Source of the DNA: CAWUKT01 sp963923035
Lineage (GTDB): Bacteria > Bacteroidota > Bacteroidia > J057 > JADKCL01
DNA: 64,000 bases
Assembly (NCBI GenBank): GCA_963923035.1
Contig: CAWUKT010000022.1
Location: 1-64,000, forward strand
Direction: 5' to 3'
The notes under the pieces were generated by a model. The model worked only from the letters and a program-made list of their open reading frames with translations, had not been told where the DNA came from and did not search any database. Below, one piece after another: positions 57,884 through 64,000 of the stretch (its first letter is position 1; every line of letters starts with the position of its first letter). The position numbers and the translations under genes are program-made.

Positions 57884-57906
57884 GATATTTCATCCCTTGA
57901 AATATC
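57884..57906. promoter_or_regulatory. Perfect 9-bp inverted repeat upstream of the EF-G-like gene
   Basis: GATATTTCA (57884-57892), spacer TCCCT, TGAAATATC (57898-57906). Exact dyad symmetry, A+T-rich in a G+C-rich surrounding, in the 234-base gap between the S41 gene and the EF-G-like gene at 58064, 158 bases upstream of the latter. Could be an operator or a transcript hairpin; no T run follows, so not a typical terminator. Confidence 0.5.
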
Positions 57907-58063
57907 CTCCCTTTTTACTAACTTCCATTAACCCTCATTTCTCCCACCCGGCTTCTCCTTCCACTGCGGAGCCGATCGTATCGGGATGCGTCGTACAGGA
58001 TCTGAACTGATTTCCATCCCCTCAGGAGGGCCATTCTTTTGTTTCACTTCAAATCCTTTCTGC

Positions 58064-60190
58064 ATGAAGTACTTTGATACCAATCACATCAAAAACATTG
58101 TGTTGCTGGGGGCTACCAAGTCTGGTAAGACCACCCTGGCAGAAACCATGATGTTCGAAGGCGGGGTGATCGCCCGCCGCGGCTCCGTTGAAGAAGGCAA
58201 TACCCACTCTGACTACACCGATCTGGAAAAGGACAAAGGCTATTCCGTGTACGCTTCCCTCCTGCACACCATCTGGCGCGATCACAAAATCAACATCATC
58301 GACACCCCCGGAAACGACAATTTCCTGGGCGAAATCCTGTCCGGTCTCCAGGCGGCCGATACCTGCATCATGGTCCTCAATGCCCAGCACGGCGTCGAAA
58401 TCGGTTCTGAAGTCCTTTGGCGCTACATCAAGAAACAAAACAAGCCGGTCATCCTCGTCGCCAACCAGGTCGACCACGAAAAATCTGACTTTGACCGGAC
58501 CCTCGAGCAGGCCCAAAAACGGTTTGGAGCCTCAGTGGTCCCCATGCAATTCCCCTACAACCAAGGAGATGGCTTCAATTGCATCGTCGACCTGCTCAAG
58601 ATGACCATGTACAAATTTCCACCCGACGGCGGCAAGCCCGAAAAATTGCCCATTCCCGATGATGTGAAGGAAAAGGCCGACGAAATGCACAATACCCTGG
58701 TGGAGGCGGCGGCAGAAAACGATGAGGATTTGATGGAACTGTATTTTGACAAGGGAGAATTGGATGAAGACGAAATGCGGCAGGGACTGAGAACGGGAAT
58801 GCTGAATGGTGATGTGATGCCGATGTTTGTGGTGTCGGCGAAGTACAACATGGGCTCCGGTCGGATGATGGGCTTCATCGACAATGTTTGCCCCAGCGCG
58901 AGTGACAATCCGCCAGTGGAAACCGTCGATGGCAACGAAATCCCCGGGGACGAATCCCACGATCCGAGCCTGTTCATCTGGAAGAAATCACTGGAAGACC
59001 ATATTGGCGACGTGAATTATTTCAAGGTGATTTCGGGGGTGATTGAAACGGGAAAAGAATACAAGAATGCCCGTTCCGGCAATTCAGAGCGCTTTGGGAA
59101 CCTGATGTTGGCGGATGGGAAAAAGAAACATGCAGTGGAAAAGCTGGCGGCGGGAGACCTGGCCATTGCCGTCAAGCTCAAGGATGCGAAAGTGAACGAT
59201 ACCTTTTATCAGGGCGGTTCCAAGATCGAGTTTCCGGCCTTTGAAACGCCCCAGTGGCGCATCCGGACGGCGGTCAAGGCGGCCAGCGACAAGGATGACG
59301 ACAAGGTCGGGGAAGCGCTCAATGCCATCGCCCAAAACGATCCGACGTTTGAGGTGGGCTACCGCTCCGACCTCGGCCAGACCATCATGTCTGGCCAGGG
59401 AGAGCTCCACCTCGCCAATGCGCGGTGGCTGCTCAAGCACAAGCACAAGCTGGAAGTGGAATTTGACAAGCCCCGGATCGCCTACCGCGAAACCATTCGC
59501 GGCACCTCCAACGCCACCTACCGCCACAAAAAGCAGAGTGGCGGCGCGGGGCAGTTTGCGGAGGTCCACCTCCGCATCGACCCGTACCGGGAAGGCGCTG
59601 ATGCCCCCGCCGAATACAAATTGCGGGACCGCCAGATCATCCAGCTCGAACACGGCGGCGTCCTCGAATTCCTCAATTGCATCGTGGGCGGCTCCATCGA
59701 TACCCGCTTCATTCCATCGGTCCTGAAAGGCGTTCAGGAGACCATGGTCCGGGGCCCGCTGACTGGCTCGCCCGTCCGCGACATCCGCATTTGCCTCTAT
59801 GATGGCAAGATGCACCCAGTGGATTCCAACGAAATGGCCTTCAAAATTGCCTCGGCTCAGGCCTTCAAACAGGCCTTCACCGAGGCCCAGCCGAAGCTCC
59901 TTGAACCTATCATGGACGTCGATGTCCTGACGCCCGACGACGTCATGGGCGACGTGATGACGGACCTCCAGGGCCGCCGCGCGATGATCATGGGCATGGA
60001 TTCCGAGGACCATTTCCAGCTCATCCGGGCCAAGGTTCCCCTGGCGGAATTGTACAAGTACTCTACGACCCTGCGGTCGATCACCCAGGGACGGGCCATC
60101 CACACCCGCGAATTCAGCGACTTTGCGCTCGTCTCCGACAATGTCCGGGACAGCATCGTCAAAGAACTGGCGGAAGCCGTTCCGGGATAA
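58064..60190 (+). CDS. EF-G-like translational GTPase paralogue
   Basis: 708-residue EF-G/EF-2-type GTPase, with the order G domain, domains II, III, IV and V complete. G1 LGATKSGKTTL (16-25), switch I EEGNTHSDYTDLEKDKGYSVY, G3 IDTPGNDNFLGE with Asn84 where canonical EF-G has the catalytic His (DTPGHVDF), G4 VANQVDHEKSD in place of NKMD. Later domains: FVVSAKYNMGSGRMMGFID, SGQGELHLANARWLL, SGGAGQFAEVHLRIDP, FLNCIVGGSIDTRFIPSVLKG, TPDDVMGDVMTDLQGRRAMIMGMDS, FALVSDNVRDSIVKELAEA. It is a secondary EF-G-type protein (EF-G2/EF-G-like), not the main factor fusA. Loss of the His suggests slow hydrolysis or another mechanism. Start at MKYFDTNHIKN was chosen for the conserved N-terminus. Confidence 0.9.
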   Translation: MKYFDTNHIKNIVLLGATKSGKTTLAETMMFEGGVIARRGSVEEGNTHSDYTDLEKDKGYSVYASLLHTIWRDHKINIIDTPGNDNFLGEILSGLQAADTCIMVLNAQHGVEIGSEVLWRYIKKQNKPVILVANQVDHEKSDFDRTLEQAQKRFGASVVPMQFPYNQGDGFNCIVDLLKMTMYKFPPDGGKPEKLPIPDDVKEKADEMHNTLVEAAAENDEDLMELYFDKGELDEDEMRQGLRTGMLNGDVMPMFVVSAKYNMGSGRMMGFIDNVCPSASDNPPVETVDGNEIPGDESHDPSLFIWKKSLEDHIGDVNYFKVISGVIETGKEYKNARSGNSERFGNLMLADGKKKHAVEKLAAGDLAIAVKLKDAKVNDTFYQGGSKIEFPAFETPQWRIRTAVKAASDKDDDKVGEALNAIAQNDPTFEVGYRSDLGQTIMSGQGELHLANARWLLKHKHKLEVEFDKPRIAYRETIRGTSNATYRHKKQSGGAGQFAEVHLRIDPYREGADAPAEYKLRDRQIIQLEHGGVLEFLNCIVGGSIDTRFIPSVLKGVQETMVRGPLTGSPVRDIRICLYDGKMHPVDSNEMAFKIASAQAFKQAFTEAQPKLLEPIMDVDVLTPDDVMGDVMTDLQGRRAMIMGMDSEDHFQLIRAKVPLAELYKYSTTLRSITQGRAIHTREFSDFALVSDNVRDSIVKELAEAVPG

Positions 60191-60210
60191 TTGTTTACCC
60201 CTATTCCCAC

Positions 60211-60244
60211 AAAGGCCGGCTCCTCCTGCGAGGGCCGGCCTTTT
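60211..60244. terminator. Terminator after the EF-G-like gene
   Basis: AAAGGCCGGC (60211-60220) pairs with GCCGGCCTTT (60234-60243) and a T run follows; A-rich flank on the left, so it may also serve the convergent cargo gene. Confidence 0.8.
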
Positions 60245-60264
60245 ATGGAAGGGTGGAATCACAA

Positions 60265-61827
60265 TCAGCGGGTGATGACCAGGGGCAGCGTGGCCGTTTC
60301 AGTTCCTTCCTGGAACCTCAGCCAGTGCATCCCCGTCGGCATGTCGTCCAGTTCCAGCGTGATTTGCCGGGAACGCAGACCGTCCTGTTCCCATAGAATC
60401 CGTCCCAGGGCATCGACGATCTGGAGGTCGACGGGGCGGTTATGGGGCAGGTCCAGCTGCAATTGGACCTGGTCTTGGGCCGGTTGGGGGAACAAACGGA
60501 TGGATTGGGCGAGGAGGTTGGGCTCTGTTCGGTTCACGATGAAATCGGTGGTGTCCCGGCCGACGCAGCCATTCGGGCCAACGACCTCGACGATGTAGAT
60601 CCCCGATCCGTTGTTCGTGATGACGGTCGGGCCGGGGATGGTATCCAACGCGGATCCGCCGAGGTTGTCAAAAAACCACGTGATAGAGGCGTTGGGCCCC
60701 GTACCGGTTACCGTTAGGAGGTTTTGAGCGGCATTGATCTGGATTTGGGGGAGGGGGCTGGCCAGAATCTCAATGGTATCCCGGACTTCATTGGCACAGA
60801 CTCCATCCAGGAAGTAGATGACCTCGTAGGTTCCCGGCGCCATCTGGTCCAGTCGGATGGTCCCCAAAGTATCGTCAAAGACCACCCCTCCGGCACCACC
60901 AATGACCACCCCGGAAAAGCTGCCGGGAGAGTTCGGAGCAAAGAGCGTAGGGGTGGGATACGGATCGCTTTGGCAGTAGGTGGACTGAGCGTAATCCAGG
61001 AAGAGTTGATTTTCAATGATTTCAATGGTGTCCCGGACTTCGATGGGGCAAATGCCATCGGTGGTGAAAGTGATTTCGTAGACTCCCGGAATGGATTGGT
61101 CCAATCGGATAGTGCCCATCGTGTCCGCAAAGACGAGCCCAACTCCCCCTCCGGGAACCATGCTGGCAAAAAAGAAGCCGGCTGTATCTGTCATCAAGGA
61201 CGGAGTGGGGTAGGTGTCTGTTTGGCAATAAAACTCCTCGGCGTAGTCCATGGTTGTTTGCCCGGCGTCGATGATCTCGACGAACTGGGAAAACGATGCC
61301 TGACAGGGGCCATTGGACAGGTCGTACGTGATGGAATAGGTGCCGGGAGTGCTCTGCGAAGGCTGAAAGCTACCGTCCGCCGCAATGTTGAGGCCCAAAT
61401 TGGGGCTTACAATGAAGATGCCGCCGGGCAAAAACACAGTAGAGTCCACTACCACCAGGTCCTCACTGGTACAAAAGATTGTCTGCCCACCGGAGTATTG
61501 AAAGAAGGGGCTTAGGGCCGGTACAATGGTGAGAGAGGTGGTGAAGGAATCGTTGCAGGTTGAGTCCTGGACCACATAGGTGATGGCATAGGTTCCAGCT
61601 TGGGACTGGACGGGGGAAATGGTCCCGGAGGCGGGGTTGATGTCGAGCCCTGGCCCGGCCGAATAAGTGCCACCAACCGTGACGAGCGAGTCCACAGGAT
61701 AGTTGGGCTCGGAACTGCAAACGATGGTGTCGGGATAGGCGAAGAACGCACAATTTTGTCCAAAGGAAGATCCTCCGAACAATCCGAGAAGCAAGAGCAA
61801 GCCTCCCGAAAAGAGATTCAGTTTCAT
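60265..61827 (-). CDS. T9SS cargo with four internal repeats
   Basis: 520 aa, signal MKLNLFSGGLLLLLGLFGGSSFGQ. Four ~80-residue repeats, of the GGTYSAGPGLDINPASGTISP...GTYAITYVV...C type: repeats 3 and 4 share EVRDTIEI and GTIRLDQxxPGxYE. Each contains one or two Cys pairs. Then a short Fn3/PKD-like part (NLLTVTGTGPNASITWFFDN) with a VGRDTT motif, and a C-terminal T9SS type-A sorting domain (SIRLFPQPAQDQVQLQLDLP, VDALGRILWEQDGL, TLELDDMPTGMHWLRFQEGTE). Typical adhesin-like surface protein, likely glycoprotein. Convergent with the EF-G-like gene. Confidence 0.87.
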   Translation of the reverse strand: MKLNLFSGGLLLLLGLFGGSSFGQNCAFFAYPDTIVCSSEPNYPVDSLVTVGGTYSAGPGLDINPASGTISPVQSQAGTYAITYVVQDSTCNDSFTTSLTIVPALSPFFQYSGGQTIFCTSEDLVVVDSTVFLPGGIFIVSPNLGLNIAADGSFQPSQSTPGTYSITYDLSNGPCQASFSQFVEIIDAGQTTMDYAEEFYCQTDTYPTPSLMTDTAGFFFASMVPGGGVGLVFADTMGTIRLDQSIPGVYEITFTTDGICPIEVRDTIEIIENQLFLDYAQSTYCQSDPYPTPTLFAPNSPGSFSGVVIGGAGGVVFDDTLGTIRLDQMAPGTYEVIYFLDGVCANEVRDTIEILASPLPQIQINAAQNLLTVTGTGPNASITWFFDNLGGSALDTIPGPTVITNNGSGIYIVEVVGPNGCVGRDTTDFIVNRTEPNLLAQSIRLFPQPAQDQVQLQLDLPHNRPVDLQIVDALGRILWEQDGLRSRQITLELDDMPTGMHWLRFQEGTETATLPLVITR

Positions 61828-62052
61828 GTTTTAATACGTTAATGGTTCAGCAATAAGGACTTGTTGGCAGTGTCTCAAGAAGCATTTTTCTTCCGATTTG
61901 ACCACTCGATTCCCACCTCATTCTGATAATTAGCAACGAAGTCAAGGCCCTCTCCCATCGGCTTTCCAAAATGGAAATCAAGCTCTTCCAATGGCGGAGA
62001 GGTAACAAACAATTCTATTCTCGTTAAGGAGGGATTTATCCAGCCATTTCTC

Positions 62053-62418
62053 CTACCAACCGTTCTCCAAATCCTTCTTCGTATAGGTATGGTCCCGGAC
62101 CTGCAGGAGCGAGTCGTCCTGGTCCTTGAGGTAGAAGGGGTTCTTGCGGGTCAATTGGTAGATCGTGGCAAAGGGAACGAGGAAAATGAAATAGACAACG
62201 GAAAGAATGACCTTGGAATTGACCCAACCGAGTGCGAGCGACAATTTGGTCCAGCCCCAGGCGATGTAGGTGGCCGTGACCGGGAGGACCATCACGAGGC
62301 CGCCGATGCCCAGGCCGATGTACAGCAGGATCGGCTCGTCAAAGACGAGGCTCAAGGCACCAAAGCCCACGACCATGGCCAGGATCAGAAAGAATGGATT
62401 GTCAACGACCCGTTTCAT
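62053..62418 (-). CDS. SxtJ-family membrane protein
   Basis: 121 aa. Two to three membrane segments: NPFFLILAMVVGFGALSLVF, ILLYIGLGIGGLVMVLPVTATYIAWGW, NSKVILSVVYFIFLVPFATIY. End QDDSLLQVRDHTYTKKDLENGW. The pattern (W-G-W-T-K-L-S-x-A-L-G, then LVPFATIYQLTRKNPFYLK) matches SxtJ family proteins, which sit with DUF5989 and a carbamoyltransferase in exopolysaccharide-like clusters. Here DUF5989 precedes (3-base gap) but no carbamoyltransferase gene is present in the window. Confidence 0.7.
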   Translation of the reverse strand: MKRVVDNPFFLILAMVVGFGALSLVFDEPILLYIGLGIGGLVMVLPVTATYIAWGWTKLSLALGWVNSKVILSVVYFIFLVPFATIYQLTRKNPFYLKDQDDSLLQVRDHTYTKKDLENGW

Positions 62419-62421
62419 GGC

Positions 62422-62562
62422 TCAAAACAAGGCGTAAATGAAGGGCATGGTCCCGGTCACCCCACCGACCACCAAAATGATCGCAATCACCAACAATACT
62501 ACCAGCACCGGCACCAGAATGAACTTTTTGCGTTCCATGATGAAACGGAAGATGTCTTTCAT
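62422..62562 (-). CDS. DUF5989-family small membrane protein, 46 aa
   Basis: Only 46 residues; translated by hand: MKDIFRFIMERKKFILVPVL, then VVLLVIAIILVVGGVTGTMP, then FIYALF, stop TGA at 62422-62424. Basic N-terminus, a single membrane segment, and the terminal PFIYALF match DUF5989 proteins, normally next to SxtJ and a carbamoyltransferase. Start 62560-62562; ends 3 bases before the SxtJ gene. Confidence 0.75.
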   Translation of the reverse strand: MKDIFRFIMERKKFILVPVLVVLLVIAIILVVGGVTGTMPFIYALF

Positions 62563-62609
62563 GGGGGCAATATAGGGAAAAAAGTCCCCAAAAATCGCTA
62601 TCTTTAGGG

Positions 62610-62840
62610 ATGGATTTGAACCGTGAAAGAAAGGAATTGGTGGAATTGATCAACCAAATCCAAAGTCAGCAACTATTGAGTGAACTCCGGTCTGTCGTGG
62701 AGGATTTGATGTCTGCCTCCGATGACTTTGAGCTATCCCCATCCCACCGGGAGGTGCTGGATCAGCGAATCAATAAGTACAAGGCTGGAGAGGGGAAGCT
62801 GTACAGTTGGGAAGAAGTGGTGGATAAAGTGAAGGGATAG
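62610..62840 (+). CDS. Antitoxin-like addiction module component
   Basis: 76 aa. MDLNRERKELVELINQIQSQQLL..., LDQRINKYKAGEGKLYSWEEVVDKVKG: the E-x-L-D-x-R-x-x-x-Y-x-x-G-x-G...SWEEV tail is typical of the addiction-module-component/ParD-type small antitoxin paired with RelE/ParE toxin (as here; TAG overlaps the toxin GTG by one base). No promoter upstream with a proper -33, but a TATCTTTA at 62599-62606 lies only 3 bases before the ATG, so the transcript would be almost leaderless. Confidence 0.85.
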   Translation: MDLNRERKELVELINQIQSQQLLSELRSVVEDLMSASDDFELSPSHREVLDQRINKYKAGEGKLYSWEEVVDKVKG

Positions 62841-63133
62841 TGGAGAGAACATATCAATTGGAATTTACTGAGGAAGCCCTTCAGGAAATCCGGAATAGCT
62901 ATAACTGGTACGAAGAAAGAGTTCCTAAGTTGGGAGGTCGATTTTTGAGTGACTTGTCTAAGGTTCTTGAACGGATTCAAACAAATCCAAGGTTGTTCCG
63001 AGTGGTATATCGGAATCAACGGAAGATATCCCTTCGTCGCTTCCCCTTTGTTGTCATTTATGAAGTGCTGGATTCAACCCTTCGGATTCACGCTGTTTTT
63101 CATACGAGTCGAGATCCAAAGAAAAGGTTCTGA
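62840..63133 (+). CDS. RelE/ParE-family toxin
   Basis: 97 aa, GTG start 62840-62842, overlapping the antitoxin stop by one base. ParE/RelE-like: YQLEFTEEALQEIRNSYNWYEERVPKLGGRFLSDLSKVLERIQTNPRLFRVVYRNQRKISLRRFPFVVIYEVLD is present in pieces; the R-R-F-P-F-x-V-I-Y-E box is the toxin signature. Target (gyrase for ParE, ribosomal mRNA for RelE) is not readable. The pair lies between the DUF5989/SxtJ pair and the copper oxidase; such modules are often mobile, but no transposase or att site is visible. Confidence 0.88.
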   Translation: MERTYQLEFTEEALQEIRNSYNWYEERVPKLGGRFLSDLSKVLERIQTNPRLFRVVYRNQRKISLRRFPFVVIYEVLDSTLRIHAVFHTSRDPKKRF

Positions 63134-63313
63134 AGACTACAACCTCATTCCCTAAGAATCGCTAGGGGAGTAGGCTATTCTTTTTGCAAAGCCCACGACC
63201 CCCTCCATGACCCAGATCATTGTATTTCACCAGCAAAATGACCATATTGGGATATACTTAAAGGCTTTCAGACTGCAATAGAGCGTATACCGTTTATCAT
63301 TTAAGACAATCTT

Positions 63314-64000
63314 ATGGCTAAATTTTACCCATTCAAAGGGTGGTTGGTGGCATTTGCATTGGCCACCTGGCTACCCCTAAACGCCCAGCAATTCATCAAT
63401 CCGATTCCCATCCCGCCGGAAATCAATTCCGACACCGTGGAGCTCCAGATCGACATCCTGGACCACGTGTTCAACCCCAACGGCGCTGACTCGCTCAGCC
63501 AGCCCATCCAGTGCTACGCCTTCAACGTCCTCGGCGACACTTCCCTCACCTGCCTCGGGCCCACCATCGCCTGGCAGTACCTCCACAATGTCCACACCGA
63601 GGTCACCAACAACCTCCCCCACGGGGCGACCGTCCACTGGCATGGCGCGCACATCCCCGTCTACACCGATGGAGGACCCCACCAGGTCATTCCCCCGAAT
63701 CCCCCGAACAATGGTGCGGCTGGCAATCCCTGGTGCATCGATTTCCCCATCCTCGACAAATCCGCCACCATGTGGTACCACCCCCACGTCATGGACCACA
63801 CCTACGAGCAGGTGCAAATGGGCATGTCCGGGATGATTTACGTGGAAGATCCCGTGGACGGCGACGACGATCCGATCCTCAGCCAAATCCACGACACCCT
63901 CCCCAATGAGTACGGAGTCAACGATTTCCCCGTCATTGTTCAGACCAAAAAGTTCATTCCCGACCCCAACAACCCCGGGGGCCACGTCATCGATACCGCC
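63314..64000 (+). CDS. Multicopper oxidase, 5' part (runs off window)
   Basis: 229 codons from ATG 63314 without a stop at the window end. Signal peptide MAKFYPFKGWLVAFALATWLPLNAQ, so exported. Copper ligand motifs of the N-terminal cupredoxin domains are visible: VHWHGAHIPVYTDGGPHQ (HWHG) and TMWYHPHVMDHTYEQVQMGMSG (HPH...), typical of multicopper oxidases of the CopA/CotA/laccase or metal-oxidase type. The rest (third domain and C-terminal HxHxxxxHCHxxxHxxxxM motif) is beyond the window. The gene follows the toxin-antitoxin pair; 180 gene-free bases precede it with no clear promoter pair. Confidence 0.9.
   Translation, partial: MAKFYPFKGWLVAFALATWLPLNAQQFINPIPIPPEINSDTVELQIDILDHVFNPNGADSLSQPIQCYAFNVLGDTSLTCLGPTIAWQYLHNVHTEVTNNLPHGATVHWHGAHIPVYTDGGPHQVIPPNPPNNGAAGNPWCIDFPILDKSATMWYHPHVMDHTYEQVQMGMSGMIYVEDPVDGDDDPILSQIHDTLPNEYGVNDFPVIVQTKKFIPDPNNPGGHVIDTA

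Noticed and set aside
1..64000. tRNA, rRNA, CRISPR array, insertion sequence or prophage
   Set aside because: I looked for tRNA T-loop motifs (GGTTCGAATCC-like), repeat-spacer periodicity, transposase/integrase motifs and terminal inverted repeats by eye; none convincing.

Overview
The window reads as chromosomal DNA of a Bacteroidota, most likely a Saprospiria/Lewinella-type marine or activated-sludge lineage (inference). The reasons are a type IX secretion (T9SS) protein of the PorQ type, at least three secreted proteins ending in T9SS-type sorting domains, a very large hybrid two-component sensor with Reg_prop/Y_Y_Y sensor modules, tandem DUF1573 proteins, many Bacteroidota-style lipoproteins, and promoter-like sites of the TTG/TAnnTTTG type. 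Base composition looks high for the phylum (mid-50s percent G+C by eye, not computed), which explains the many long antisense shadow ORFs. I saw no tRNA, rRNA, CRISPR array, insertion sequence, integrase or phage gene; this is mostly core and lineage-specific chromosome.

Layout. 0-6.5 kb: lipoprotein, PorQ, bestrophin-like channel, an orphan GAD-like/DUF1851 (Tdi1-type) protein, a tandem VDYGED-repeat protein, and a calpain-family protease translationally coupled to a small partner. 6.7-18 kb: malate dehydrogenase, giant hybrid histidine kinase, the rnpA-rpmH pair (rpmH encodes only 52 aa), tRNA uridine hydroxylase TrhO, a 690-base gene-free stretch full of hairpins, a UbiA-type prenyltransferase and a large protein of a family that recurs at 49-51 kb as a nonsense-interrupted copy. 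17.4-24.4 kb: two small proteins plus a secreted trypsin-like protease, then a zinc-ribbon GTPase, a GAP1-like partner and a convergent membrane/zinc-ribbon gene, resembling the DO-GTPase/GAP1 class of predicted conflict or regulatory systems. 25-34 kb: methylglyoxal synthase, secreted and surface proteins, an EF-hand-bearing dicarboxylate symporter, small membrane proteins, an NnrE-like epimerase and a gene-poor region with a candidate structured RNA.

34-42 kb: TPR proteins and the respiratory block, in which type II NADH dehydrogenase converges on a detached nuoABCD cluster; then three consecutive DUF1573 proteins. 41.7-47.3 kb: a T9SS cargo protein and a tight five-gene operon of four lipoproteins (one with a CX4CH haem-like motif) around a DUF1501 protein, reminiscent of planctomycete DUF1501/cytochrome clusters. 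47-57.8 kb: HicB-like orphan, GNAT acyltransferase, the broken paralogue, an RND/MMPL exporter with a MarR regulator, a membrane LytTR regulator, and an S41 peptidase lipoprotein coupled to an outer-membrane-type protein. 58-64 kb: an EF-G-like GTPase whose G3 motif has Asn in place of the catalytic His, a repeat-rich T9SS cargo, an SxtJ/DUF5989 pair, a ParD/ParE-like toxin-antitoxin pair, and the 5' part of a secreted multicopper oxidase that runs off the window.

Functional themes are envelope and surface biology (T9SS cargo, lipoproteins, outer-membrane proteins), respiration, and several compact gene groups of unknown role: the GTPase/GAP1 locus, the calpain pair, and the DUF1501 operon. 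Family names come from reading motifs and overall sequence pattern; no database search was possible.
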